Origin: Frankia alni ACN14a
GTDB taxonomy: Bacteria > Actinomycetota > Actinomycetes > Frankiales > Frankiaceae
Assembly: GCF_000058485.1 (NCBI RefSeq)
Contig: NC_008278.1
Coordinates: forward strand, 7,062,962-7,126,961
DNA: 64,000 nucleotides
Reading direction: 5' to 3'
The position numbers and the translations under genes were made by a program. Below the pieces are notes generated by a model, which was not told the DNA's origin, ran no database searches, and saw nothing but the letters and a program-made list of their open reading frames with translations. Shown here in pieces: positions 37,231-46,437 of the stretch. Positions within the stretch are counted from its first letter, which is position 1, and every line of letters starts with the position of its first letter.

Positions 37231-37504
37231 CACCAGACCTCCCGTGTGCCATCCACCACGAGAGCATGGCCTATCCGGCCGACCGGACGCGAGCCGGCCG
37301 ACCGGTACGCCGATCGGGCGTGCGCAGCCGGATGGGTGCGTGCGCCGCCATCGGACCGCGCCGGCCGGCGAACCCGGCCCACCGGACGACAGGGCGTCCG
37401 GAGGGGCCGACCTCCCGGCCGGAAATCATATTCCGGTACTTTCACGCCGACCGAAGAAACCGGTCGACACCCGATCTGTCACGACCGGGCCGACAAGGCC
37501 TGGA

Positions 37505-37987
37505 TCAGCCGGCGAGAACTTCGTCGAGCATCGCCTCGGCCTTGTCCTCGTTGGTGCCCTCCGCGAGCGCGAGCTCGCTGACGAGGATTTGACGCGCCTT
37601 GCTCAACATCCGCTTCTCACCCGCGGAAAGACCGCGCTCGCGATCACGGCGCCACAGATCGCGGACGACCTCGGCAACCTTGTTCACGTCACCGGAAGCG
37701 AGCTTTTCGAGATTCGCCTTGTAACGCCGGGACCAGTTCGTGGGCTCCTCGGTGTGGGGTGCCCGGAGCACCTCGAACACCCGTTCCAGCCCATCCTGCC
37801 CGACGACGTCGCGCACCCCGACCATGCCGACGTTGTCGGCCGGCACCCGGACAGTCAGGTCGCCCTGAGCGACCTTCAGCACGAGATAGAGTCTTTCCTC
37901 GCCCTTGATGACGCGGGTTTCTATCGCGTCAATCAGAGCAGCACCATGATGCGGGTAAACAACGGTCTCGCCGACTTGGAACGCCAT
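37505..37987 (-). CDS. carD: CarD-family RNA-polymerase-binding regulator
   Basis: Protein of 160 residues, the size of mycobacterial CarD. The N-terminal RNAP-interacting Tudor-like domain begins [17 protein letters not shown]; the C-terminal helical domain has [18 protein letters not shown] and the tryptophan-bearing [19 protein letters not shown] that contacts promoter DNA. It stabilises open complexes at rRNA and housekeeping promoters. GGAAGGGG lies about 12 nt before the ATG. Divergent from the lpqE-radA-disA-mutY group. Confidence 0.95.
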   Translation of the reverse strand: MAFQVGETVVYPHHGAALIDAIETRVIKGEERLYLVLKVAQGDLTVRVPADNVGMVGVRDVVGQDGLERVFEVLRAPHTEEPTNWSRRYKANLEKLASGDVNKVAEVVRDLWRRDRERGLSAGEKRMLSKARQILVSELALAEGTNEDKAEAMLDEVLAG

Positions 37988-38748
37988 GTGTCACGTGCCC
38001 CTTCCGCCTCTACCAGCGTAACACGCACGCATCGCCGCAGGTCAGACGCGCGCTGCAAGCGCAAGGGCCGCAACGCCAAGCCGAGGGGCCCGGCGGAGCC
38101 TTCCGGCCACCGTTCGCGACGGCGACACCGCCCGACCCGGATCCACGCACCCGTCCCACCTCGCCGCACACCGACACCGAACAGCCCTACCAGGTAAAAC
38201 AGGCGACAGGTCGAGGGGTGTCGGCTGCGCGCCCAAGCGTCAACCGCGAGGCGAACGTAGCGCGGACGGACCTCTCCCGCGCGCCGACACGGCGGCGCCC
38301 TGCGGGGTGGCGGCGCGACCCGCCGGCCCGGCCCCGGCACGCGCCGCGGCGTGGTTCACCCGCGGATCGGCCGGGTGCGGGGCGTGACACTGCCCACGTC
38401 TCCGACCGGCCCTTCGTGGCCTGTCGGGCCGGTCAGCCCGGCTGCCGGCGCCCGGGCACCGGCCCGGCACGCGCCGCCCACCGGCCCACGCGGGCTGGCC
38501 GGGCCCGGCGGCCTGGGCACGTGGCGCCGCCGGGTGGCTAGTGTTAGCCCCGCACGGAGACCTCCGCGGACGGCCCTCGACACCGGGCCGGCGGCGGCGG
38601 GTCCTCCGGGCACCGGGGGTGACCCCTGCACGCCGGGTCCGACTACCGGCGCCGGGGCGCGCCGCCGGGTGGCCGTCCAGGCGACGGCCGTCGACCAGCA
38701 CCGGCGCCGCCCAACGCGCCGGTCTTGTGCAGGAGGAGCCACCGAGCT
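37988..38748. other. Divergent intergenic region between carD and the lpqE-like gene
   Basis: 761 bp, GC-rich, with no supported gene: long open frames on both strands are Arg/Pro/Gly-rich shadows. Reading on the minus strand, TACGCT about 30 nt before carD could be a -10 box. The end of the region holds the AGGAGGAG ribosome-binding site of the lipoprotein gene. Confidence 0.35.
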
Positions 38749-39525
38749 GTGAGCCGCCGTCCGGGTGCCCGTTTCCCGTCAGTCACCGCCGTCGCCGAGG
38801 CGACGCCCGCCGCCGCGGCCCGCGACGACGCCTCTGCGCGCTCCGCGTTCCGGCGGCGGATGACCTCCCGCCGGGTGGGCGTCGCCCTGCTGGCCTCGGT
38901 GATCGGTTCGGCCGGCCTGGCGAGCTGCGCCTCCGGCAACGACGCGCTGACGAACCTCGCGCGGACCACGACCAACAGTGTCGCGGGGTCCGTCGGTTCC
39001 ATCACCCTGCGCAACGTCTACGTCGCCGGGCCCGTGTCCCAGGGCGGTTCCGCGCCGATCGTGTCGGCGTTCTTCAACGGCGGCAGCGAACCGGACACCC
39101 TCGTCTCGGTGTCCTCGCCGGAGGCCGGCGGCGGCCAGCCGCCGAAGTCGGCGCAGCTCCCCCCCGGCGGCGGCCAGATCTTCATCGCTGACGCCGACGC
39201 GCCCACCCTGCGGGGCGTGCAGCACAACCTGCTGATCGGCTCCCAGCTCCCGATCACCTTCACCTTCGCGAAGGCCGGCAGCGTGACCCTGGACGTGCCG
39301 GTGGAGCCGGCCGCTCCCGGCGCCTCCGGCGCCCCGGCGGAGGCCACCACGAGCACGCAGACGCCCGCCGCCGGCTCGGCCTCGCCGAGCGCCGGCGCCT
39401 CTCCCTCCACCGGCGCCTCTCCCTCCACCGGCGCCTCTCCCTCCGCCGCCGCCACTCCGGCCGCCCGCAGCGCCACCCCCTCCGCCGGCACAGCCACCCC
39501 GACGGCCACCGCGACCGCGGGCTGA
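38749..39525 (+). CDS. lpqE: LpqE-like lipoprotein
   Basis: Lipoprotein of 258 residues. An Arg-rich start is followed by a hydrophobic segment and the lipobox LASC. The folded part (about 75-200) has SITLRNVYVAGPVSQGGSAP, VSAFFNGGSEPDTLVSVSS, an exposed GGG-QIFIAD loop and TFTFAKAGSVTLDVPVEP, resembling the PCu(A)C / LpqE beta-sandwich. Position between carD and radA matches mycobacterial lpqE. Copper or other ligand binding is not evident from Met/His content. The tail (about 205-258) is a Ser/Pro/Ala/Thr-rich repeat. The GTG at 38749 follows AGGAGGAG. Confidence 0.8.
   Translation: MSRRPGARFPSVTAVAEATPAAAARDDASARSAFRRRMTSRRVGVALLASVIGSAGLASCASGNDALTNLARTTTNSVAGSVGSITLRNVYVAGPVSQGGSAPIVSAFFNGGSEPDTLVSVSSPEAGGGQPPKSAQLPPGGGQIFIADADAPTLRGVQHNLLIGSQLPITFTFAKAGSVTLDVPVEPAAPGASGAPAEATTSTQTPAAGSASPSAGASPSTGASPSTGASPSAAATPAARSATPSAGTATPTATATAG
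39394..39447 (+). repeat. Three 18-bp repeats in the lpqE-like tail
   Basis: Three copies of GGCGCCTCTCCCTCCACC (last with one change) encode a Gly-Ala-Ser-Pro-Ser-Thr hexapeptide repeat in the wall-spanning tail. Confidence 0.85.
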
Positions 39526-39868
39526 GGCCGCCGAGGCCCGGCCCGGCCCGGCCGCGGCGCCGCGAGGAGCGACTCGTGGCAGCCGGCGGTCGGGCAACAG
39601 CGCGGCGAGCGCGTAGCCGTGTCGCCCTGGTCCCCCAGCGGCGATCCCAAGGTTCCGCGGAACCGCATCGCCCCCGGACCCCGACCGGCGATCCCAGGGC
39701 CCGGGGTATCGGCCCGGGGCATCGACGGCGCCGGCCCGGCAGGGGCTGTGGGCGCCGACTGCGGCTGGTACGGCGTCGTCGGCTCCGGTCCTGGTCACAC
39801 GACACCTGTGGGCGCCCCCACGCGCGGCTGGCTCCGACATGTCGGACCGGCCGGTTAACGTGGCGCCC
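39526..39868. other. Intergenic region upstream of radA
   Basis: 343 bp without a supported gene. TAACGT at 39856-39861 lies 7 nt before the preferred radA start and fits a -10 box of a leaderless transcript; TCCGAC at the -35 position is weak. Confidence 0.45.
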
Positions 39869-41296
39869 ATGACATCCACTCGGCCGGCGGCCGGCGGTCG
39901 CGCGTCCGGTCGAACGGCGTCGGGCGGGTTCCGGTGCAGCGGCTGCGGGGCGGAGTTCGTCCGCTGGGCCGGGCGCTGCCCGCGCTGCCAGGAGTGGGGG
40001 ACGCTCGAGGCCCAGGCGCCGGCGCCACGGCGGGCCGCCGGGCTCGGCGGTGCGGGGCGGGCGGTCGCAGCCACGGAGGTCACGGCGCCGGCGCAGCCCG
40101 TGGTGTCCGTCGACGTCACGGCGGCCCGCCGCCGGCCCACGGGCATCGACGAGCTGGACCGGGTGCTCGGCGGCGGTCTCGTCCCCGGCGCGGTGATCCT
40201 GCTCGCCGGCGAGCCGGGCGTCGGCAAGTCCACCCTGCTGCTCGAGGTGGCCGCCCGCAGCGCGGCCGGCGGGGCCCGGGCCCTCGTCGTCACCGGTGAG
40301 GAGTCCGCCGCGCAGGTGCGGCTGCGCGCGGGGCGGACGGGCGCGCTCCACGAGGATCTGTGGATCGCCGCCGAGACCGATCTCGGCGCGGTGCTGCGCC
40401 ATGTCGAGGAGGTCTCGCCGGCTCTGCTGGTGGTCGACTCGGTGCAGACGATCTCCGCAGCCGGGGTGGAGGGGGCGGCCGGCGGCGTCACCCAGGTGCG
40501 CGAGGTCACCGCCGCGCTGATCCGCACGGCGAAGGCACTCGGCCTCGCGACGGTGCTTGTCGGCCATGTGACAAAGGACGGGCTGGTGGCCGGGCCCCGC
40601 CTGTTGGAACATCTGGTAGACGTGGTTCTGCATTTCGAGGGTGAGCGGCACTCCGCGCTTCGCCTCGTGCGGGCGGGCAAGAACCGGTACGGACCCGCCG
40701 ACGAGGTTGGCTGTTTCGAGATGGACGATGCCGGCATCCACGGGATCGCCGATCCCAGCGGGCTGTTCCTGTCCCGTTCGGGGGCGGGCGGTCTTGAGGC
40801 GGTGCCGGGGACCTGCGTCACCGTGACGGTGGAGGGCCGCCGGCCGCTCGTCGCGGAGGTGCAGGCCCTCGTCGCCGAGACGTCCGCCCAGGTGCCACGA
40901 CGGGCGGTGTCCGGGCTGGACCCGGCCCGGGTGGCGATGATCCTCGCCGTGGTCGAGCGCCGGGCGAAGGTCCGGTTCGGCAAGGCCGACGTCTACGCCG
41001 CGACCGTCGGCGGGGTGCGCCTCGCCGAACCCGCGGCGGATCTGGCGACGGCGCTCGCGGTCGTGAGCGCGGCGCGGGACCGGCCGCTGCCGGCCGATCT
41101 CGTCGCGGTCGGGGAGGTGGGGTTGGCCGGGGAGGTGCGGGCCGTGGGTGCGGTCCGCCAGCGGCTGGCCGCGGCGGCCCGGCTGGGATTCCGCCGGGCG
41201 CTCGTGCCCGCGGGTGCCGGGCCCGGCCCCGAGGGCATGAAAGTCACCGAGGTGCCGGATCTGATCGGGGCCATAACCCGAATGCATGAAGCGTAA
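39869..41296 (+). CDS. radA: DNA repair protein RadA
   Basis: RecA-like branch-migration ATPase of 475 residues. N-terminal zinc finger C-x-x-C...CPRC (about 23-40), Walker A GEPGVGKST, Walker B LLVVDSVQT, the RadA-specific KNRYG motif, and a C-terminal Lon-like domain (GLDPARVAMILAVVERR, then ADVYAATVGGV). It processes recombination intermediates. The ATG at 39869 is preferred because a -10-like TAACGT lies 7 nt upstream; an in-frame ATG at 39839 adds ten residues. In many actinobacteria radA is followed by disA, as here, and RadA can restrain DisA activity. Confidence 0.95.
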   Translation: MTSTRPAAGGRASGRTASGGFRCSGCGAEFVRWAGRCPRCQEWGTLEAQAPAPRRAAGLGGAGRAVAATEVTAPAQPVVSVDVTAARRRPTGIDELDRVLGGGLVPGAVILLAGEPGVGKSTLLLEVAARSAAGGARALVVTGEESAAQVRLRAGRTGALHEDLWIAAETDLGAVLRHVEEVSPALLVVDSVQTISAAGVEGAAGGVTQVREVTAALIRTAKALGLATVLVGHVTKDGLVAGPRLLEHLVDVVLHFEGERHSALRLVRAGKNRYGPADEVGCFEMDDAGIHGIADPSGLFLSRSGAGGLEAVPGTCVTVTVEGRRPLVAEVQALVAETSAQVPRRAVSGLDPARVAMILAVVERRAKVRFGKADVYAATVGGVRLAEPAADLATALAVVSAARDRPLPADLVAVGEVGLAGEVRAVGAVRQRLAAAARLGFRRALVPAGAGPGPEGMKVTEVPDLIGAITRMHEA

Positions 41297-41425
41297 CAAG
41301 AAATATGTCTGATTTGAGTAATTTCGTTACCCCATGAAGAGCTGGACCGCACCTACTCCGGTCGCCCCGATAGCATCGCGGCAGAGGTGGCAGACAGCGG
41401 GGAGCCGAGGAGCTGAGGGAGCCTG

Positions 41426-42505
41426 ATGGCGGGACCACCCGGAGACGACATCTTCCGGGCGACACTGGCCGCGGTCGCCCCTGGAACTCCATTTCGCGAC
41501 GGCCTGGAACGCATCCTTCGCGGGCATACCGGGGCGCTGATTGTGCTCGGCCACGACAAGGTCGTCGAGGGTTTGTGCACCGGCGGCTTCGAGCTCGACG
41601 TCGAGTTCTCGGCCACCCGGCTGCGGGAGCTGGCCAAGATGGACGGCGCGATCGTGCTGTCCTCGGACCTGCAGCGGATCGTGCGCGCCGCCGTGCATCT
41701 CGTGCCGGACCCGACCGTGCCCACCGAGGAGTCCGGCACCCGGCACCGCACCGCCGAGCGAGTCGCCAAGCAGACCGAGTACCCCGTGATCTCGGTCAGC
41801 CAGTCGATGCACATCATCGCGCTCTACGTCGCCGGGCGGCGCTACGTGCTCGACGGCTCGGCCGCGATCCTGTCCCGGGCGAACCAGGCGCTGGCCACCC
41901 TGGAGCGCTACAAGCTCCGCCTCGACGAGGTCGCGGGCACCCTGTCCGCGCTGGAGATCGAGGATCTCGTCACGGTCCGGGACGCGATCTCGGTGAGCCA
42001 GCGGCTGGAGATGGTGCGCCGCATCGCCGACGAGATCGAGGGCTATGTCGTCGAGCTCGGCACCGACGGGCGGCTGCTGTCGCTGCAGCTCGAGGAGCTG
42101 ATGGCCGGCGTCGAGACGGAGCGCGAACTCACCGTGCGCGACTACCTGCCCGCCGGCTCGAAGGCCGGGTCGGCCGCGCAGGTCCTCAGCGAGCTGTCCG
42201 CGATGTCGCCGACCGACCTGCTCGACCTCACCGTGCTCGCCCGGGTGATCGGCTTCTCCGGCGGAGCGGACATCCTGGATCGGCAGATCAGCCCGCGCGG
42301 CTACCGCATGCTGGCGAAGGTGCCCAGGCTGCCGCGGATGGTGGTCGACCGGCTCGTCGACCACTTCGGCACGCTGCAGAAACTGCTCGCAGCCGGAGTC
42401 GACGACCTGCAGGCGGTCGACGGCGTCGGCGAGACCAGGGCTCGCGCCGTGCGCGAGGGCCTGTCGCGGCTGGCCGAGTCGAGCATCCTGGAACGTTACG
42501 TCTGA
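41426..42505 (+). CDS. disA: DNA integrity scanning protein DisA (diadenylate cyclase)
   Basis: Protein of 359 residues making c-di-AMP from two ATP. The DAC domain (about 10-150) has the catalytic DGA (KMDGAIVL), and [16 protein letters not shown] helical spine follows, then a C-terminal helix-hairpin-helix DNA-binding domain ([34 protein letters not shown]). It forms octamers that scan DNA and stop synthesis at branched structures. GAGGGAG precedes the ATG. Lies 129 bp behind radA. The c-di-AMP it makes is the ligand of the riboswitch class found at 24668-24832. Confidence 0.97.
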   Translation: MAGPPGDDIFRATLAAVAPGTPFRDGLERILRGHTGALIVLGHDKVVEGLCTGGFELDVEFSATRLRELAKMDGAIVLSSDLQRIVRAAVHLVPDPTVPTEESGTRHRTAERVAKQTEYPVISVSQSMHIIALYVAGRRYVLDGSAAILSRANQALATLERYKLRLDEVAGTLSALEIEDLVTVRDAISVSQRLEMVRRIADEIEGYVVELGTDGRLLSLQLEELMAGVETERELTVRDYLPAGSKAGSAAQVLSELSAMSPTDLLDLTVLARVIGFSGGADILDRQISPRGYRMLAKVPRLPRMVVDRLVDHFGTLQKLLAAGVDDLQAVDGVGETRARAVREGLSRLAESSILERYV

Positions 42506-42572
42506 CCTCCGTCCCGGCAGGCCCCGTGCCGCCGACCCCCGTCCCACGGCCACCACCCGCCGGCCTGGCACG

Positions 42573-43565
42573 ATGGCGGGGATGACCAGCGCACCGCGGA
42601 CCGCGCCCGCCCTCCCAGCCCTGGCCGCAACGTCGATCCCGGCCACGGCGTCGATCCCGGCCACGGCGTCGATCCCGGCCACGGCGTCGGCCGAGTCCGA
42701 GACGCTCGCCGGGCTGGTGCTCGACTGGTTCGCCGCGGCGGCCCGGGATCTGCCCTGGCGGCGTCCCGGCACGACGCCGTGGGCGGTCCTGGTCAGCGAG
42801 GTCATGCTGCAGCAGACCCCGGTCACCCGCGTGCTGCCGGTCTGGCAGGCCTGGCTGGACCGGTGGCCGACCCCGGCCGCGTTGGCCGCGCAGCCCGCCG
42901 GCGAGGCCGTGCGGGCGTGGGGCCGGCTGGGCTACCCCCGCCGAGCGTTGCGGCTGCACCAGGCCGCGACGGCCGTCGTCGAACGGCACGGTGGCGAGAT
43001 CCCGGCGGACCTCGACGCGCTGCTGGCCCTGCCCGGGATCGGGACCTACACAGCCCGGGCGGTCGCCGCGTTCGCCTTCCGCCAGCGCCACCCGGTCGTC
43101 GACGTGAACGTGCGCCGTCTGTTCGCCCGCGCCGTGGAGGGCCGGGCGGACCATCCGGCCACCGTCGGCCGCCGCGACCTGGCCGCCGTCGCCGAGCTGC
43201 TGCCGGCCGAGCCCGAGACCGCGGCCATGACCAGCGCCGCGCTGATGGAGCTCGGGGCACTGGTCTGCGTGGCCCGCACCCCCCGCTGCGCCGCCTGCCC
43301 GCTGCTGCATCGCTGCGCCTGGGTGGAGGCGGGCAGCCCGGCCGCGACCGGTCCGGCCCGCCGGCCGCAGGGCTACGCCGGCACGGACCGCCAGGTCCGC
43401 GGGCGGCTGCTGGCCGTCCTGCGCGACGCCGAGCAGGCGGTCGACCAGGATCTCCTCGACCAGGTCTGGGACGACCCGGTCCAGCGGGACCGGGCGCTGG
43501 CCGGGCTGATCGACGACGGCCTGGTCGTCCGCGTCGCCCCCGGCGTCTACGCCCTGCCGAGCTGA
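42573..43565 (+). CDS. mutY: A/G-specific adenine glycosylase MutY
   Basis: Base-excision enzyme of 330 residues removing A opposite 8-oxoG. Landmarks: LPWRRPGTTPWAVLVSEVML, the HhH LPGIGTYTARAV, the catalytic Asp in PVVDVNVRRL, and a 4Fe-4S site C-x6-C-x2-C-x5-C (CVARTPRCAACPLLHRC). The C-terminal Nudix-like 8-oxoG recognition domain is missing; instead a short winged-helix-like tail ends at YALPS. Residues about 20-38 are three repeats of ATASIP encoded by 18-bp units (42632-42685). Start at ATG 42573 or 42582 is unresolved. Same strand as disA. Confidence 0.92.
   Translation: MAGMTSAPRTAPALPALAATSIPATASIPATASIPATASAESETLAGLVLDWFAAAARDLPWRRPGTTPWAVLVSEVMLQQTPVTRVLPVWQAWLDRWPTPAALAAQPAGEAVRAWGRLGYPRRALRLHQAATAVVERHGGEIPADLDALLALPGIGTYTARAVAAFAFRQRHPVVDVNVRRLFARAVEGRADHPATVGRRDLAAVAELLPAEPETAAMTSAALMELGALVCVARTPRCAACPLLHRCAWVEAGSPAATGPARRPQGYAGTDRQVRGRLLAVLRDAEQAVDQDLLDQVWDDPVQRDRALAGLIDDGLVVRVAPGVYALPS
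42632..42685 (+). repeat. Three exact 18-bp repeats in the mutY N-terminus
   Basis: GTCGATCCCGGCCACGGC occurs three times in tandem, encoding a Ser-Ile-Pro-Ala-Thr-Ala repeat before the glycosylase domain. Confidence 0.9.
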
Positions 43566-43594
43566 CCCGGCAGGCGCGAGGCCGACCCGACCAG

Positions 43595-43680
43595 GTGAGC
43601 CGCGGCCAGAAGGTGAGCCGCGGTCAGAAGGTGAGCCGCGGTCAGAAGGTGAGCCGCGGTCAGAAGGTGAGCTTTGGTCC
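43595..43680. repeat. Four 18-bp repeats plus a partial unit at the 3' end of the response regulator
   Basis: Units GTGAGCCGCGGTCAGAAG at 43595-43612, 43613-43630, 43631-43648 and 43649-43666, then a diverged partial. Read on the minus strand each unit repeats the gene's last codons and its TGA stop, so the array consists of duplicated gene ends in the convergent gap with mutY. Confidence 0.85.
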
Positions 43681-44484
43681 GGCGGTGGGGTCGGGCGCGG
43701 CGCGGAACCGGTAGCCGACCCCCCGGATGCTTTCGATGATCGTCGGTTCGCCGGCCCCCTCGCCGAGGCGGCGGCGCAGCCGGCGCACGTGCACGGCGAG
43801 GGTGTTGGTCTCGGTGTGCGCCGAGCCCCAGACCTCCCGCAGCAGGGTCTCCCGCGGAACGACTCGGCCGGCCTGCTCCAGCAGCAGCGCGAGCAGCCGG
43901 AACTCCCGGGGCGGGACCGACACGACCGCGCCGTCGAGGCGGACCTCGTGGGCCGCCCGGTCCAACAGCACCGGGCCGCCGCGCAGGACGTCGTCCCCCG
44001 CCGACCGGGGATGCTGCGGGCCGGGGCGCCCCGTCCCGATCACGCCGACCATCGCCAGCACCTCGGGCACCCGGTACGGCTTGCCCACGCAGGCGCTCGC
44101 GCCCGCGTCCAGGCCGGCCGCCGCGGCCGGCCGGTCGTCGGGACCGACCGCGAGCAGGATCGGCACGTCGTCGTGCCCGGGCACGCTGCGGACCGTCCGC
44201 ACGACGGTGACCCCGTCGACGACCGGCAGCCGGGCGCTGATGAGCAGGGCCGCGGGCTGCTGGAGGCCGATCTCCAGTAGGGCCTGCGCGCCGTCGGCCA
44301 CCACGCTCACCTCGACCCCGCCGCCGACGATGGCGTCCAGCATGCCGTCGTCGACCTCGGAGTCCGCGATCAGCAGCGAGGGCCGGCCGGCCGACCTGAC
44401 CTGCACCGCCGCCCCGTGCCGTTCGACCGCCGGGCCCCCGTCCGCACCCCCCGGCCCCGCGGACCCACGCCGTACCGGGAGCAT
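43660..44484 (-). CDS. Winged-helix response regulator with atypical receiver
   Basis: OmpR/PhoB-like protein of 274 residues. The receiver-like domain (about 35-150) starts LLIADSEVDDG, but at the phospho-acceptor strand it reads LLISARLPVVDG, with Ser where Asp is expected; the Lys of GKPYRVPE is kept. The C-terminal winged helix (about 170-262) is complete: VSVPPREFRLLALLLEQAG, LLREVWG, VHVRRLRRRLGEGAG and IRGVGYRF. It probably binds DNA without ordinary phosphorylation. Its start lies 33 bp after pstB, hence possibly in the pst transcript. The first ~33 residues are a low-complexity tail, so the true start may be later. Confidence 0.8.
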   Translation of the reverse strand: MLPVRRGSAGPGGADGGPAVERHGAAVQVRSAGRPSLLIADSEVDDGMLDAIVGGGVEVSVVADGAQALLEIGLQQPAALLISARLPVVDGVTVVRTVRSVPGHDDVPILLAVGPDDRPAAAAGLDAGASACVGKPYRVPEVLAMVGVIGTGRPGPQHPRSAGDDVLRGGPVLLDRAAHEVRLDGAVVSVPPREFRLLALLLEQAGRVVPRETLLREVWGSAHTETNTLAVHVRRLRRRLGEGAGEPTIIESIRGVGYRFRAAPDPTAGPKLTF

Positions 44485-44516
44485 CCGCGCGTCCTGTCCG
44501 TTGGCCTCCGCCGGCG

Positions 44517-45293
44517 TCAGCCGAACCGTCCGGAGACGTAGTCCTCGGTCCGCTTCTCCGTCGGGTTGCTGAAAATCTTCGAGGTCTTGTCGAACTCGAC
44601 GAGGCGGCCGGGGTCTCCGGTCTTCTCCAGGGAGAAGAACGCGGTGGCGTCACTCACCCGCGACGCCTGCTGCATGTTGTGGGTGACGATGACGATCGTG
44701 AAGCTCGACTTCAGCTTCGTGATCAGGTCCTCGATGGCCAGGGTGGAGATCGGGTCGAGCGCGGAGCAGGGCTCGTCCATGAGCAGCACCTGGGGTTCGA
44801 CGGCGATCGCCCGCGCGATGCACAGCCGCTGCTGCTGGCCGCCGGACAGGCCGGCGCCGGGCCGGCCGAGCCGGTCCTTGACCTCCTCCCACAGGTTCGC
44901 CCCGCGCAGCGACTCCTCGACCCGCTCGTCGAGCAGCGCCTTCTTGCGCACGCCGTTGAGCTTCAGCCCGGCGATCACGTTCTCGTAGATGGACATCGTG
45001 GGGAACGGGTTCGGCCGCTGGAAGACCATCCCCACGGTGCGGCGGACGTTCACCGGGTCCGTGCCGGCCCCGTAGAGGTCCTCGCCGTCGAGCAGCACCT
45101 TGCCCTCGACGCGAGCGCCGGGAAGCACCTCGTGCATCCGGTTGAGGGTGCGCAGCACCGTCGACTTTCCGCACCCGGACGGCCCGATGAATGCGGTGAC
45201 GTTCTTAGGCTCGATGGTCAGGTTCACGTCGGCTACGGCCTTGAACTTGCCGTAGTACGCCGTCAGCCCGGTTACGTCGATGCGGGTGGCCAT
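44517..45293 (-). CDS. pstB: Phosphate ABC transporter ATP-binding protein
   Basis: ATPase of 258 residues energising phosphate import. Walker [10 protein letters not shown], signature LSGGQQQR, Walker [15 protein letters not shown] and the switch His in [10 protein letters not shown] are all intact. The PstB-specific [20 protein letters not shown] is present. It follows pstA on the same strand after 76 bp. Last of the four transporter genes; no phoU is visible behind it. Confidence 0.97.
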   Translation of the reverse strand: MATRIDVTGLTAYYGKFKAVADVNLTIEPKNVTAFIGPSGCGKSTVLRTLNRMHEVLPGARVEGKVLLDGEDLYGAGTDPVNVRRTVGMVFQRPNPFPTMSIYENVIAGLKLNGVRKKALLDERVEESLRGANLWEEVKDRLGRPGAGLSGGQQQRLCIARAIAVEPQVLLMDEPCSALDPISTLAIEDLITKLKSSFTIVIVTHNMQQASRVSDATAFFSLEKTGDPGRLVEFDKTSKIFSNPTEKRTEDYVSGRFG

Positions 45294-45369
45294 GGCAACC
45301 TCGACTCACGATCTGTCTGGACGCTGTTCGATGCTGGGACGGGGACGAACGCGGGTGGTGCGGGAACGG

Positions 45370-46437
45370 TCATCTCAACCGGTTGCGTCCGGCGAACAGC
45401 CGGGCGATGAGGTTCAGCACCATGATGATGATGATCAGCACCAGGGCGGCCGCCCACGCCCGGTCGACCGCGAACTGCTGCGGCTGACCGGCCTGGGAGT
45501 AGATGTACAGCGGCAGGGACGACTGCTCACCCGAGAACGGGTTGGAGTTGATGAGGTTCGTCCCGAAGACGGTAAGCAGCACCGGGGCGGTCTCGCCCGC
45601 CACCCGCGCCACCGCGAGCATGACGCCGGTCACGATCCCGGGCAGCGCGGTGGGCACGACCACCCGCAGGATGGTCCGCCACTGGGGCACGCCGAGCGCG
45701 TACCCGGCCTCGCGCAGCTCGTTGGGAACCAGCTTGAGCATCTCCTCGGCGGAGCGCACGACCGTCGGGATCATCAGCACGGCGAGCGCGAGCGCACCCG
45801 CGAACCCGGAGAAGCCCTGGTCGAGGGCGAGCACCCAGAAGGCCAGGATGAACAGACCCGCGATGATCGACGGCAGGCCGGTGAGCACGTCGACGAAGAA
45901 GCTGATCACCCGGCTGACCCGACCGCGGCCGTACTCCACCAGGTAGATCGCCACCAGCAGGCCGAACGGCACCGCCAGCACGCTGGCCAGCAGGACCTGC
46001 TCCACCGTGCCGATGATGGCGTGGTAGATGCCGCCGCCCACGTCCCGGGCGCCGATGCCGTTCATCGAGTGGGTGAAGAAGGCGCCGTCGAGCCGGCCAG
46101 CCCCCTTGCTGATCACGCTGGCCAGCACGGCGACCAGCGGAATCACGGCGAGCAGGAAGGCACCGTAGACGAGCGTCGTCGCGAACCGGTCCCGCGCCCG
46201 CCGCCCGCCCTCGACGGCGGTCGAGACGGCGGTCATCGCGATCACGAAGAACAGCGCGGACATCAACACGATCTGGATCTCGCTGTCGACCGGCGTGAGC
46301 AGGTAGATCAGCAGGGACACGACCACTGCGCCGGCGGCGACGGCGAGTGGCACCCAGCGCGGCAGGATCTGCCCGCGCAGGCCCAGGTGGTCCGCGCCGC
46401 CGTCGACGGCGGGTCCGGACACGGTCGCGGCGGTCAT
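45370..46437 (-). CDS. pstA: Phosphate ABC transporter permease
   Basis: Integral membrane permease of 355 residues. Two extra N-terminal helices precede the usual six. The permease core has GGGIYHAIIGTVEQVLLAS, GLPSIIAGLFI and the EAA loop EAGYALGVPQWRTILRVVVP that contacts PstB. It pairs with PstC to form the channel. Its ATG overlaps the pstC stop by 4 bp (ATGA), giving translational coupling. Confidence 0.95.
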   Translation of the reverse strand: MTAATVSGPAVDGGADHLGLRGQILPRWVPLAVAAGAVVVSLLIYLLTPVDSEIQIVLMSALFFVIAMTAVSTAVEGGRRARDRFATTLVYGAFLLAVIPLVAVLASVISKGAGRLDGAFFTHSMNGIGARDVGGGIYHAIIGTVEQVLLASVLAVPFGLLVAIYLVEYGRGRVSRVISFFVDVLTGLPSIIAGLFILAFWVLALDQGFSGFAGALALAVLMIPTVVRSAEEMLKLVPNELREAGYALGVPQWRTILRVVVPTALPGIVTGVMLAVARVAGETAPVLLTVFGTNLINSNPFSGEQSSLPLYIYSQAGQPQQFAVDRAWAAALVLIIIIMVLNLIARLFAGRNRLR

